DNA of 64,000 nucleotides, from NCBI RefSeq assembly GCF_006385175.1, contig NZ_VFIY01000008.1, positions 97,656 through 161,655 on the forward strand, in the 5' to 3' direction. The stretch is from Emcibacter nanhaiensis. GTDB lineage: Bacteria > Pseudomonadota > Alphaproteobacteria > Sphingomonadales > Emcibacteraceae. The notes below the pieces were generated by a model that was given only the letters and a program-made list of their open reading frames with translations, was not told where the DNA came from and did no database searches. Positions 1 to 8,839 of the stretch are shown here, piece by piece. The translations under genes were made by a program, and so were the position numbers. Positions within the stretch are counted from its first letter, which is position 1; the number at the start of each line of letters is the position of its first letter.

Positions 1-5
1 AGAGC

Positions 6-443
6 ATGAATTCCCCAATTGTCATTCGTGGTCGCGGCGTCGTCCCGGGCGTCGCCGAAGGCAAAGCGATGGTAACAAAGGAGACCATTTCCGGCTGGGG
101 TGGCATAAGTCCGATGGAAGGCAAGATCATTGAAACCCGCCATGAACTGGTCGGGCAGTGCTTCGCAAATAAAATACTATTGTTCCGTGGCGCCAAGGGT
201 TCTTCCGGCTGGTCAGCGATGTTCCATATGGCAAAACTTGCAGGTGTAGCGCCGGCCGCTATGCTCTTTACAGACATGACAGCAAAAGCGGCCCTCGGGG
301 CTGTTGTCATGCATGTTCCGACCGTAACCGATTTCGAAGAAGATCCCTATTCCTTCATTGAAACCGGTGACCATGTCCGAGTTAATGGAAGCGACGGCCT
401 GGTCGAAATCTGGAAAAAGCCTCCTGCTGACCTTCCGGAATGA
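6..443 (+). CDS. Aconitase X swivel-domain (small) subunit, DUF126 family
   Basis: A 145-aa protein matching the small swivelling subunit of split aconitase X enzymes. The N-terminal strand-turn around VIRGRGVVPG and the conserved loop KGSSGW at about residues 64-69 are visible. In the family this subunit pairs with a catalytic subunit of roughly 400 aa, which would be encoded just left of the window and is not visible. Characterised bacterial members dehydrate cis-3-hydroxy-L-proline and archaeal ones act on mevalonate 5-phosphate; which applies here cannot be told from this subunit. It converges with the IlvD-type gene. Only five bases precede the ATG, so the start cannot be checked against a ribosome binding site. 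Confidence 0.85.
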   Translation: MNSPIVIRGRGVVPGVAEGKAMVTKETISGWGGISPMEGKIIETRHELVGQCFANKILLFRGAKGSSGWSAMFHMAKLAGVAPAAMLFTDMTAKAALGAVVMHVPTVTDFEEDPYSFIETGDHVRVNGSDGLVEIWKKPPADLPE

Positions 444-448
444 TCGCA

Positions 449-478
449 GGGGTGAGCCATCTTTAATTGCCTCACCCC
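449..478. terminator. Hairpin between convergent genes
   Basis: Perfect 8-bp stem GGGGTGAG (449-456) with CTCACCCC (471-478) and a 14-base loop, in the 63-bp gap between the aconitase-X subunit and the convergent dehydratase. There is no T-run on either side, so it is at best a weak or factor-assisted bidirectional terminator. Confidence 0.4.
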
Positions 479-506
479 CCAAAGCGTTCTGCTTTCGCGG
501 GAAAAT

Positions 507-2186
507 TCAGTCCTCCGCATCCAGATCAAGTAACACACCACCTGTTGACATTGGCTGAACATCCCGCCTGTACATCCCGAGATATCCATCCGCCGGAATA
601 TCGTATTTACCAGACGTGGAGGCTCGTTCGGAAAGTTCTGCATCAGGAACATCGAGCTGAAGCAATCGCTTCTCAACATCGATCACAATCCGATCACCGT
701 TCTGCACTTTACCGATGGGACCTCCTGCGACTGCCTCCGGTGACACTTCTGCTACAGTCAGTCCCTTGAGACAAAGCCCGGAGAGCTGGCAATCTGTGAC
801 AAAAGCAACATCCTTTGCCAGCCCCGCCGCATCAATTGCAAACAGGACGGCCGAGGCACCACCACCCATGGCGGGTCCGCCCTTCAGTCCCTGGCCTCGG
901 AGCACCAACACTTCACCTTTCTTAATCCTGCCATTGGCAAGGTCATCCATGGCAAGGTCGCTATCTGTATAGACTTTCGCGGGACCGTCAAAATATTCAC
1001 TCCGGCTACCGTCTCTGATGCCGAGCTTGACAATGGAACTTTCCGGCGCAAGCGACCCCTTAAGAATAGCGATTGAAGGCCCTGGAGATACCGGCGCATC
1101 AAAAGAATGGATAACTTTAGCATCCGCCTCAGGCATTTGCGAGAGCACATCCCCCATTGTTCTGCCGGTACAGGTCACAGCCGCGCAGTCAACAATCCCG
1201 TCGAGTTGCTTAAGCACGCCTGACGCCCCACCAGCATCCTCGAATTGCTCAATCCGCACTGACCCGTTCGGGCGCACCGCAGTTAGAACAGGGGTTCTTC
1301 GACCCATTTCTTCCCATATCCGGAATACATCAATGTCATAACCACCCTCGATTGCTGTCGCCTGCAGGTGCTTGATCGCGTTAATCGAACCCGCAACCGC
1401 CAGAACCATCGCCGCGGCATTTCGAAATGCCTTTTCCGTCAGAATTTGACTTGGCCTCAGGTCTTCCTGCACCATCTCTACGATCCGGCGTCCTGAGCGC
1501 CGAGCTGAATCAAACATCTTGTCGCTGTTCGCCCGGACCGGCGCAGATCCCGGCAGACACATACCGAGAGCTTCCACCACGCAGTGCATGGTATTGGCTG
1601 TCGCCATACCGGCACAAACGCCCGGACCGCGCACAGCCTGCTCAACAAGATCCGACATTTTATGCTTTGCAGTTCCACCAAATCGCTCGGCAACCGAACT
1701 CGAAAACAGATCTTCAATATCAACATGTTCTCCACCGATCATTCCTGACGCCTGATAACCACCGATCACCAATATGGTCGGAATATCCATGCGAGCTGCG
1801 GCCATCAAATGCCCGGGTGGTGTTTTGTCGCAGGAAGTAAGGCATACCATGCCGTCAAGTTGTGCGGCATCAACCTGCGCTTCAATATCATTGGTAACAA
1901 GATCACGAGCTGCGAGGATGAACGAGGCCTGTTTTCCCGCCCCGGTTATAAAATCGGACGGCGCGGTTGTACGAACCTCGAAAGGAATACCGCCCGCCTC
2001 CCTGATGGCCTCCTTGACCACCTTTGCCACACCATCAAGGTGCGCAAAGCATACAGCGAGTTCCGAAGAAGAATTTACTACAGCAATCTTGGGTTTCTCC
2101 AGATCCGCGTCACTCAGGCCCAAAGCTTTCCAGTGCGCACGGCGTACAGCGGAATTGGCAGCCAGGCTGCGAAGTTTACTCATCAT
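507..2186 (-). CDS. IlvD/Edd-family dehydratase
   Basis: A 559-aa Fe-S dehydratase of the dihydroxy-acid dehydratase / 6-phosphogluconate dehydratase family, which removes water from dihydroxy or sugar acids to give 2-oxo acids. Visible family signatures are CDKTPPG (Cys about 119), GVCAGMATANTM (Cys about 191) and a C-terminal SPEA segment. These differ from canonical IlvD motifs (CDKN.PG, GACGGM.TANTM), so a sugar-acid or other hydroxy-acid substrate is more likely than branched-chain amino-acid synthesis. Two adjacent ATGs (2186, 2183) follow GGAGG at 2190-2194; the second has the better spacing. It converges with the aconitase-X gene, and a 14-bp palindrome lies upstream. Confidence 0.85.
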   Translation of the reverse strand: MMSKLRSLAANSAVRRAHWKALGLSDADLEKPKIAVVNSSSELAVCFAHLDGVAKVVKEAIREAGGIPFEVRTTAPSDFITGAGKQASFILAARDLVTNDIEAQVDAAQLDGMVCLTSCDKTPPGHLMAAARMDIPTILVIGGYQASGMIGGEHVDIEDLFSSSVAERFGGTAKHKMSDLVEQAVRGPGVCAGMATANTMHCVVEALGMCLPGSAPVRANSDKMFDSARRSGRRIVEMVQEDLRPSQILTEKAFRNAAAMVLAVAGSINAIKHLQATAIEGGYDIDVFRIWEEMGRRTPVLTAVRPNGSVRIEQFEDAGGASGVLKQLDGIVDCAAVTCTGRTMGDVLSQMPEADAKVIHSFDAPVSPGPSIAILKGSLAPESSIVKLGIRDGSRSEYFDGPAKVYTDSDLAMDDLANGRIKKGEVLVLRGQGLKGGPAMGGGASAVLFAIDAAGLAKDVAFVTDCQLSGLCLKGLTVAEVSPEAVAGGPIGKVQNGDRIVIDVEKRLLQLDVPDAELSERASTSGKYDIPADGYLGMYRRDVQPMSTGGVLLDLDAED

Positions 2187-2287
2187 TTACCTCCAATTAC
2201 AGTCGATGCAATTTCGTACAAGTCCGGACATGCCTTCAGACGACATAAATATGACGGCATCACACCCAGATGCTTGCCTAAATATTA

Positions 2288-2301
2288 ATTAGCATGCTAA
2301 T
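2288..2301. promoter_or_regulatory. 14-bp perfect palindrome upstream of the dehydratase gene
   Basis: ATTAGCATGCTAAT is a perfect inverted repeat about 100 bp upstream of the minus-strand dehydratase start. Its size and position fit a dimeric repressor operator. No regulator gene is adjacent, so the cognate protein is unknown. Confidence 0.4.
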
Positions 2302-2722
2302 CTTATTAGAGGCTATTGCAAGAAGAATTTTGAGATTTTTCATGACAATCACCTGCCCCAGTCAAACATAATTCCCAACACCAAGACGAGGTCACAATGG
2401 ACGCTAACACAAGAAAACAGCCGGCGAGAAGCTACTCTGCTCCAATATTTTTTCACTGCAACCAGCACTTGCCGAGCCCCCACTCCATGAGTAGCTTACT
2501 ATCTTCAAAAATACCCACACTTCTTTGAATTTCCTTAAAAATATCAATTACACCAGACCTCGACCTTCAGGAAATACTGGAACTCCCAGGAACAAATATT
2601 ATTTTTTATCCTTTTATATCAATATATTATATACAACCCCCTTGTCCCATACCTCTTCCGCCCTAAGAACACTGAACTAAATAGAATCCTAACACCTCAC
2701 GCAAATAATTGATAGTTTGCTA

Positions 2723-2752
2723 TTGACTTTTGGATTACGTTAGCGGTAAATT
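2723..2752 (+). promoter_or_regulatory. Candidate sigma70-like promoter of the TonB receptor gene
   Basis: TTGACT at 2723-2728 and TAAATT at 2747-2752 with an 18-bp spacer, about 117 bp upstream of the receptor start. The implied leader would contain the two GC hairpins at 2761-2798. Confidence 0.4.
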
Positions 2753-2868
2753 CCTCTTAACCGGTACAAAAACCGGAAGGGAAGCAGGGATTCCCTGCAA
2801 CAGGGCATAAACACATCTGAATATCATCTATAGGAAAGCTTCTAGTTCTAACAAGGGAGAGAATTATC

Positions 2869-5274
2869 ATGATAACGGAGAAGTTACACCGTTTTCTGAG
2901 TTCAACATCGCTGGTGATCCTTTCGATTGCCGCGAACCAAGCACTCGCACAGGAAAGTCAATCCTCGGCAGATGCTGAAAATACAATGACACTTGAAGAG
3001 ATTGTGGTTACCGCGCAGTTCCGCGAGGGAAATCTGCAGAAAACACCACTGTCGATTACAGCAGTCACGGGTGACGGGCTCAGAGCCCGAGGCATGACAA
3101 ATGCTGTTGATATCGGAAACACCGTGCCCAATGCGGTGATCCAGCCTCTGGGTGCAGGTTTCGGCGCAACAGCAGCGGCGTTCATTCGTGGTGTTGGCTT
3201 GGGTGATGTTTCCCTCTCCTATGAACCCGCCGTCCCCATTTATCTTGACGGTGTTTATCTTGGCCGGCCACAGGGAGCGTTTCTTGATCTCCTGGATCTG
3301 GACCGTGTCGAAGTATTGCGCGGACCGCAGGGCACTCTTTCCGGAAAGAACGCCGTGGGTGGCGCCATCAACCTGATCTCCAGAAAACCGGAAGGCTCCG
3401 GCGAAGGATTTGTTGAAGCCAGAATTGGTAGCGACAATCGTATGGATCTCAAGGGTTCATTCGATGTAGCCCTCTCCCCGGACAAGTTGTTTGCGCGGAT
3501 TTCGGCCGCAAGCAAAACCGCTGATGGCTATCATGACATCCTCGACTATGAATGCGTGAACGGTGCCGGAAGCCTTGGTGCAGGCACAAGCAGCAGCTTT
3601 CTGTTGCCCGGCATTCTGCCTGCCGATCTTGGCTCCACAGCAACTGGTGACAACTGTGTTGTCGATACACTCGGCGATGAAAATGTACAGTCTGGCCGGC
3701 TTGCTCTTCGTTATATAGCCAGCGACGACGTGGAAATTCTGCTCAGTGGTGACTACACACGACAGCGACAGAAAGGACCGTCCGATAAATATACTATACT
3801 CGCAGACAATGGCCTCAACGATGCATGGGCTGCGCTGGTAACCGAGCCCCTCTATGGTTCATCGCTTGACAGTCGCTTCGTCACCGACAGCCCTTATACA
3901 AGTTACCATCGTTATGGAACGGACCCGATTTCAGGTCGTACCGTACCGAATATCAATAACCTCGATCATTGGGGTGTTGCAGCAACGATCGACTGGGATA
4001 TCGCAGATGACATGAATCTGAGTGCGACAACCTCCTATCGTCGCTTCTTCAATGCCTTCGGCCGGGATTCCGATGGATCCCCTTTACCGAACAACTTCAC
4101 CTACGATGAAACCACACATAAACAGTTCACCCAGGAAGTTCGCCTGAGCGGCACGACCGGTGCACTTGACTGGACAGTCGGCGGTTTTTACTACTGGGCG
4201 GATGACACAAACGAGGGATGGGGTATTTTGTATCCTGGCCTCATCACCGCACAGGATGCCGTAGACAGCCAGAAAGTGAAAAGTTGGGCACTCTTCTTCC
4301 ATGGTATCTATCAAGTCACCGAGGACTTCTCTGTAACCGGTGGCGCACGTTATACACATGACAGTAAAGATATTGCGATCGACCGATACAACTTCCTCAC
4401 TGGGACATATGCAATCGATAACGCCCAACTGTCAATCGGTGCAGAGCGGGTTACGCCCATGCTCAGCCTCAACTACCAAGTAACACCTGACGTTATGACA
4501 TACGCCCTCTATTCCCGCGGTTTCCGAGGAGGTGGCTACAGCCCTCGTCCTGCAAATGCACTGCAGGTGGCAGCTTTTGATCCTGAGACTGTCGACAACT
4601 TTGAAGTCGGTATGAAGAGCCAATGGCTTGACGGACGATTGAGACTGAACCTGGCCGGTTTCTACAGCAAATATAAAGACATGGTGCAGTTCAAACAGTT
4701 TGCTGCCGACGACCCGGACAACCCGAGCGGCGCAAACTGGTTCCGGGCTCTCAATACCGCACAGTCTCATTTCTTTGGTTTGGAACTGGAAATGAATGCG
4801 GAACTGACCAGCAACATGCATATCGACGGTTCTGTCGGCTGGATTGACTATACGCTGGAAGACGATGGCGGTGCAGGCTTCTGCCAGACCTACACCAATG
4901 GCAAACCCTGCCTTGCGCCCCGCACACCAACATGGACGGCTTCAATAGGTGCCGACTATACGATTGACCTTGGCCAATCCGGTACGTTGACCCCGCGTGT
5001 TGATGTTCGTTACCAGTCAAGGATCTTCTTCCTGGCATCAACAGAGGGTGCCACATATAGCGACATTAACGGTCAGGCGCCATATGCCACTGTGAACGGC
5101 AATATTACCTGGCGGTCCGCCGACGAGGACTGGGAAGTTTCCGTTTACGGGCGCAACCTGAGCAATATTGCCTATTTCCAGGGCAAACTCAGTCTGGTCG
5201 GCGCCTTTGGGCGCGAACAGGGTTCTGTAGCAAGGCCAAGGGAACTTGGTGTGACGTTACGACGTAATTTCTGA
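2869..5274 (+). CDS. TonB-dependent outer-membrane receptor
   Basis: An 801-aa receptor. It has a signal peptide of about 27 residues ending in ALAQ, a TonB-box-like segment LEEIVVTA, an N-terminal plug (EVLRGPQGTLSGKNAVGGAIN at about 150-170) and a 22-strand-type beta barrel ending in Phe (LRRNF). The family imports siderophores, oligosaccharides or other large substrates across the outer membrane, using energy passed on by TonB. It is the iron.complex/sphingomonad catabolic type; the substrate is unknown. GGGAGAG sits a few bases before the ATG. A rho-independent terminator follows, and the next gene codes for an exported serine hydrolase, so the two may act on one substrate. Confidence 0.93.
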   Translation: MITEKLHRFLSSTSLVILSIAANQALAQESQSSADAENTMTLEEIVVTAQFREGNLQKTPLSITAVTGDGLRARGMTNAVDIGNTVPNAVIQPLGAGFGATAAAFIRGVGLGDVSLSYEPAVPIYLDGVYLGRPQGAFLDLLDLDRVEVLRGPQGTLSGKNAVGGAINLISRKPEGSGEGFVEARIGSDNRMDLKGSFDVALSPDKLFARISAASKTADGYHDILDYECVNGAGSLGAGTSSSFLLPGILPADLGSTATGDNCVVDTLGDENVQSGRLALRYIASDDVEILLSGDYTRQRQKGPSDKYTILADNGLNDAWAALVTEPLYGSSLDSRFVTDSPYTSYHRYGTDPISGRTVPNINNLDHWGVAATIDWDIADDMNLSATTSYRRFFNAFGRDSDGSPLPNNFTYDETTHKQFTQEVRLSGTTGALDWTVGGFYYWADDTNEGWGILYPGLITAQDAVDSQKVKSWALFFHGIYQVTEDFSVTGGARYTHDSKDIAIDRYNFLTGTYAIDNAQLSIGAERVTPMLSLNYQVTPDVMTYALYSRGFRGGGYSPRPANALQVAAFDPETVDNFEVGMKSQWLDGRLRLNLAGFYSKYKDMVQFKQFAADDPDNPSGANWFRALNTAQSHFFGLELEMNAELTSNMHIDGSVGWIDYTLEDDGGAGFCQTYTNGKPCLAPRTPTWTASIGADYTIDLGQSGTLTPRVDVRYQSRIFFLASTEGATYSDINGQAPYATVNGNITWRSADEDWEVSVYGRNLSNIAYFQGKLSLVGAFGREQGSVARPRELGVTLRRNF

Positions 5275-5305
5275 TGCCTCTGAAAAGGCACTCCCATTTG
5301 ACTTG

Positions 5306-5333
5306 GAGCGGCCCTTACCGGCCGCTCTTTTTT
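5306..5333 (+). terminator. Rho-independent terminator after the TonB receptor
   Basis: GAGCGGCC (5306-5313) pairs with GGCCGCTC (5320-5327) around a 6-base loop, followed by six T (5328-5333). It lies inside the longest possible upstream extension of the serine-hydrolase frame, which argues that the true start of that gene is further right. Confidence 0.88.
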
Positions 5334-5441
5334 CTTGCGGACATCTTTCCGTTCAAAATACAGTTACACAAAACAATCTCCTTTATCGGCAGTAAAATTA
5401 ACTTCGATCGATATGCTGCCCCCGGCACAGTGATATTCACA

Positions 5442-6713
5442 ATGACACAATATGTTTCAATGATACGAGCTGCACTTATTCTGCATCTTTTTATTATTTT
5501 CGCTCATTCCATTTTCTCTTTTGCAAATGCCGCCGCGGTTCAGGAACATGATTTTTCCGCCGCCAAAAGAACTCTTGACGATTATATTGCAAAAGGCAAA
5601 CTAGCCGGTGGTGTTATTCTTGTCACGAAAGACGGTAAAACCGTCCTGCATTATGCCGCCGGGATGCAGGACAGGGAAACCGGGGTAGAAATGAAAGAAG
5701 ACAGCCTGTTCAGGATTGCATCCCAGACAAAGGCCCTCACCTCTATCGCCATAATGATTTTACATGAGCGTGGATTGATAGAATTCGATGATCCCGTATC
5801 AAAATATATTCCCTCTTTTACAAAGACAAAGGTGCTTACTGAAAAAGCAGACGGATCATACGAGAGTGTCCCTGCAAAGCGCGAGATCACGCTTCACGAC
5901 CTTCTCACCCATTCCGCGGGCATAGGTTATGGCTGGGGACCGGATAAGTCCGAGTGGGCCGAGGCCGGTTTGTCAGGCTGGTATTTTGCCGACAGGAACC
6001 AAACCATCCAGGAGGCACTGGCGCCCATCACAACCCTTCCTTTTCCAAAACAACCTGGAGAGGCTTTTGTCTATGGATATAACACCGATATTTTGGGGGC
6101 CATCGTCGAGATTGTTTCAGGAAAAAGCCTGCAGGAGTTTTTCGCCACAGAAATCACAGGCCTACTAAACATGACGGATACGTTCTTTTATGTTCCCAAA
6201 AATAAAGCCAGCAGGCTTGCCGCAGTATATGGGGCCACCGAAACTACCATTATGCGTGCCCCTCTCCCGGCAAATGCGGCCAATTTCAGAGAAAGCCAAG
6301 GTCACTATATTACGGGCCCCCGGAAAGCTTTTTCAGGTGGGGCGGGCCTTGTCTCCACGGCAAGCGATTATGGCAAACTGTTAAATATGCTTCTGGGCAA
6401 AGGTACTTTGAAAGGAGTGACAATCTTGACTCCCGAAAGCGTGGCAACGATGACCAGGAACCAGATCCCCTACATTGATACAAAAAGCTACGATGGTTTC
6501 GGATACGGGTTTCGGTTAACAACCAGCAAGGACACAGATACAAAAGGTCAGGTGGTTGAGTTCGGCTGGGGCGGTGCCTATCATTCCTTCTATTATGTCA
6601 GACCTCTGGATGGTGTGGTTGTCGTATACCTGACCCAGCTTATTCCTGCCAACAATCTGAATGACTGGGATGAAATTAATGCTGCCCTCCGGGAAGCCTT
6701 GCATTATGAGTAG
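5442..6713 (+). CDS. Exported serine hydrolase, class C beta-lactamase/esterase (EstB) fold
   Basis: About 423 aa from the ATG at 5442 (or 417 from 5460). The frame is open back to 5274 but that part contains a terminator, so an internal start is chosen. A hydrophobic signal peptide (ALILHLFIIFAHSIFSFANA) precedes the beta-lactamase-related domain. The nucleophile motif S-x-x-K is SQTK in FRIASQTKALT, and the catalytic tyrosine region YGYNTDILGAIVE matches the family. A C-terminal W-G-G-A segment stands in the KTG-box position. Members hydrolyse esters, amides or D-amino acid peptides in the periplasm or outside the cell. Real beta-lactam resistance is not implied. Confidence 0.85.
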   Translation: MTQYVSMIRAALILHLFIIFAHSIFSFANAAAVQEHDFSAAKRTLDDYIAKGKLAGGVILVTKDGKTVLHYAAGMQDRETGVEMKEDSLFRIASQTKALTSIAIMILHERGLIEFDDPVSKYIPSFTKTKVLTEKADGSYESVPAKREITLHDLLTHSAGIGYGWGPDKSEWAEAGLSGWYFADRNQTIQEALAPITTLPFPKQPGEAFVYGYNTDILGAIVEIVSGKSLQEFFATEITGLLNMTDTFFYVPKNKASRLAAVYGATETTIMRAPLPANAANFRESQGHYITGPRKAFSGGAGLVSTASDYGKLLNMLLGKGTLKGVTILTPESVATMTRNQIPYIDTKSYDGFGYGFRLTTSKDTDTKGQVVEFGWGGAYHSFYYVRPLDGVVVVYLTQLIPANNLNDWDEINAALREALHYE

Positions 6714-6841
6714 AAACCGAGCTTTATCACCATAGAGTTCTACTATATTCTGGGTTTTAGGAAAATCCGGCAGTTCCCGAAATATAATATTGTTGCGACC
6801 GAGAGGCACTACAGGCATTATATTTTATAGCGGGTTATGGG

Positions 6842-6868
6842 AAAAGTGCGCACTATTTGCGCACTTTT
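6842..6868. terminator. Terminator hairpin at the end of the E1-E2 operon
   Basis: AAAAGTGCGCA (6842-6852) pairs perfectly with TGCGCACTTTT (6858-6868) around a 5-base loop that includes the TAG stop of the minus-strand E2 gene. The flanking A and T runs make it usable from both sides, so it can also end the plus-strand hydrolase transcript. A near twin with the same GTGCGC/GCGCAC core lies at 28348-28377. Confidence 0.8.
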
Positions 6869-7557
6869 GACTGAGCGTTATCACGCAAATCAGCCTTTTC
6901 AATACTCTCCGACAATTTTGTCAGAAACTGCCCGGAAGGATCGCCGTCAACGATGCGATGATCCGTGGTCAGGGATAATCCCATCATCGGTTGCGAGGCT
7001 ATATCGCCATTGCCCAGCACCACGGGCTTGCGTTTCACCTGCCCGATCCCGAGAATGGCAACCTGCGGCCGGTTCAGGATCGGCGTGAAATAGTGAATGC
7101 GGCGCAGCCCCAGATTGCTGACGGTAAAACTACCGCCGGTCATCTCCCTGACCGTGAGTTTGCCGTTGCGGGCCCTCTCGATCAGACCCTTGCGGGCCGC
7201 GCAGATGTCCTCGAGACTTTTGTCCTGCACATCAAAAATAGTCGGCGCCATCAATCCGTTTGGCAGGGAGATGGCCACGCTGATATGATGACTACCGACC
7301 AGAGTCAGTTCCTTACCCTCGATACGGGCATTGAACATGGGCATTTCCGTCAGGGTATCGCTGACCGCTTTGATGAGAAGGTCTTCGATGGAGACCGAAC
7401 TGCCCGCCTCCTTCAATCTTGCCCGGGCGGCAACAAGAACCCCGGCATTGCACTCACAATGATAGCTAAGCTGGGCCGAGGTCTGCAGGCTCTCCTGCAT
7501 CTTGTCAGCGATCATCGCCCTCATGCCACCCAGACGGGATGTCCTGTCCTCCGGCAT
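6853..7557 (-). CDS. 2-oxoacid dehydrogenase E2 acyltransferase catalytic domain (stand-alone)
   Basis: A 234-aa protein made only of the catalytic domain of dihydrolipoamide acyltransferases. The active-site motif DHRIVDG is present, with the catalytic His at about residue 200. It transfers the acyl group from lipoyl-lysine to CoA. Normal E2 proteins carry lipoyl domain, peripheral subunit-binding domain and catalytic domain in one chain of about 400 aa. Here the lipoyl domain is the preceding separate gene, and no subunit-binding domain is recognisable in either protein. The lipoyl gene's stop and this ATG are one base apart (TGATATG). Last gene of the operon, with its stop inside a terminator hairpin. 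Confidence 0.88.
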   Translation of the reverse strand: MPEDRTSRLGGMRAMIADKMQESLQTSAQLSYHCECNAGVLVAARARLKEAGSSVSIEDLLIKAVSDTLTEMPMFNARIEGKELTLVGSHHISVAISLPNGLMAPTIFDVQDKSLEDICAARKGLIERARNGKLTVREMTGGSFTVSNLGLRRIHYFTPILNRPQVAILGIGQVKRKPVVLGNGDIASQPMMGLSLTTDHRIVDGDPSGQFLTKLSESIEKADLRDNAQSKVRK

Positions 7558-7558
7558 A

Positions 7559-7798
7559 TCAGGAAAGCTCCCCGATCACGTCACCCTTGTTGACCGCCTC
7601 CTCGGCCGCCACCTTGATGGACAGTGTGCCCCCCGCCGGTGCTTCCACTTCATGCTGGATCTTTTCCACCATGACCTCCGCCACCACATCACCGGCGGAA
7701 ACGCTGTCGCCGTCATCAAACAACCAGGCCGTGATCACACCTTCCGTATCCTCGTCCCACAGGTCCTCATCAATCTTGATTTCTGACATTTCTTTCAC
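7559..7798 (-). CDS. Stand-alone lipoyl-domain protein
   Basis: A 79-aa protein consisting of one biotinyl/lipoyl attachment domain. Lys46 in VMVEKIQHEVEAP is the expected lipoylation site. It should act as the swinging arm between the E1 alpha/beta pair and the separate E2 catalytic domain encoded next to it. GTG at 7798 or ATG at 7789 could be the start; AAGGA lies just before the GTG. It is directly followed by the E2 catalytic gene. The break between the two is a clean stop/start with sensible termini on both sides, so I read it as a gene split rather than a recent frameshift. Confidence 0.85.
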   Translation of the reverse strand: MKEMSEIKIDEDLWDEDTEGVITAWLFDDGDSVSAGDVVAEVMVEKIQHEVEAPAGGTLSIKVAAEEAVNKGDVIGELS

Positions 7799-7807
7799 TC
7801 TTCCTTA

Positions 7808-8839
7808 CTAAAAACACGCCTGGGCCGCCGCGCGAATCTTGCTCGCATTAGGCAGGCAATGTTGTTCCATCGGGCGGCTGAAGGGCACCGGAACATCCGG
7901 ATAAGCCACCCGTTTTGGCGCCGCCTTTATAAAGTCCACTCCCTGCTCCACCACTGTGGCGATGATTTCCCCGCTCACTCCGTAGCTCTGGTAGTCGTCA
8001 TCCACCACCACCAATCGTCCGGTCTTTTTCACAGAATTCAGAACGGTTTCCCGGTCCAGCGGCACCAGCGACCTGAGATCAATCACCTCGGCGCTGACGC
8101 CGTCTTTTTCCAGTTCCCCGGCAGCATCCAGCGCCTGATGGACCGTCGCGCCAAGCCCCACAAGGGTGACATCTTCGCCCTCACGGACGATCTCGGCCTT
8201 GCCCAGCGGTACGGTGTAGCTATCTTCGGGCACATCCACGATGGAGCCCTTAACCGTACCGAGCCAGCCCATGCCCTGCAGGTTCTTGTGGAACATGAAA
8301 ATCACCGGGTTATTGTCACGGATCGCGGAGACCATCAGCCCCTTGGCATCATAGGCGTTGGAGGGAATGACCACCTTCATGCCCGGCAGATGAGCAAAAG
8401 TACCATACAGGCACTGGCTATGCTGGCCAGCATCGCTATACCCGCCACCGACCGATGTCATCAAAACCATCGGTGCAGGCTGATGTCCACCGGAGAAATA
8501 GGCGTTTTTGGCGGCCAGGTTATAGATGGCATCCATGCAGACCCCGAAAAAATCCACGAACATCAATTCCACTACCGGACGCATACCCATGGTCGCGGCG
8601 CCGACCGCCGCGCCGATAAAGGCAGTCTCGGAGATCGGGGTGTCCCGCACCCTGTTTTTGCCAAACTCGTCAAGCAGTCCCTGGGTGGTACCAAACACAC
8701 CGCCGAGCGCACCAACATCCTCACCCATGACAAAGACATTTTTGTCCCGGCGCATTTCCTGAGCCAGGGCTTCGCTCATAGCCTTGGCGATGGTGAGTTT
8801 CCGTTTTTTCCTGTTTTCATTGGTCATGTCATGCCTCAC
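7808..8839 (-). CDS. 2-oxoacid/acetoin dehydrogenase E1 component, beta subunit
   Basis: A 343-aa transketolase-like protein with the pyrimidine-binding domain (starting LTIAKAMSEALAQEM, with ETAFIGAAVGAATMGMRPVVE) and the C-terminal domain (IDLRSLVPLDRETVLNSVKKTGRLVVVDDD). It forms the thiamine-diphosphate heterotetramer with the alpha subunit and decarboxylates a 2-oxo acid or cleaves an acyloin. The GTG start at 8839 overlaps the alpha stop (GTGA); an ATG at 8827 preceded by AGG is the alternative. Similarity is closest to the acetoin/pyruvate PdhB-AcoB group; the substrate cannot be fixed. Confidence 0.9.
   Translation of the reverse strand: MRHDMTNENRKKRKLTIAKAMSEALAQEMRRDKNVFVMGEDVGALGGVFGTTQGLLDEFGKNRVRDTPISETAFIGAAVGAATMGMRPVVELMFVDFFGVCMDAIYNLAAKNAYFSGGHQPAPMVLMTSVGGGYSDAGQHSQCLYGTFAHLPGMKVVIPSNAYDAKGLMVSAIRDNNPVIFMFHKNLQGMGWLGTVKGSIVDVPEDSYTVPLGKAEIVREGEDVTLVGLGATVHQALDAAGELEKDGVSAEVIDLRSLVPLDRETVLNSVKKTGRLVVVDDDYQSYGVSGEIIATVVEQGVDFIKAAPKRVAYPDVPVPFSRPMEQHCLPNASKIRAAAQACF

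Larger units (their letters stand above)
2187..2868. other. 680-bp AT-rich divergent intergenic region
   Basis: No gene is seen between the dehydratase and the TonB receptor. The region holds a perfect 14-bp palindrome near the dehydratase start, a sigma70-like promoter before the receptor, and GC-rich hairpins in the receptor 5' leader: CCGG(TACAAAAA)CCGG at 2761-2776 and GCAGGG(ATT)CCCTGC at 2784-2798. The middle (about 2340-2700) is AT-rich with nothing recognisable. Confidence 0.6.

Noticed and set aside
5442..6713. Antibiotic-resistance beta-lactamase
   Set aside because: The fold is class-C-like, but the motifs fit EstB-type esterases and peptidases more than AmpC.
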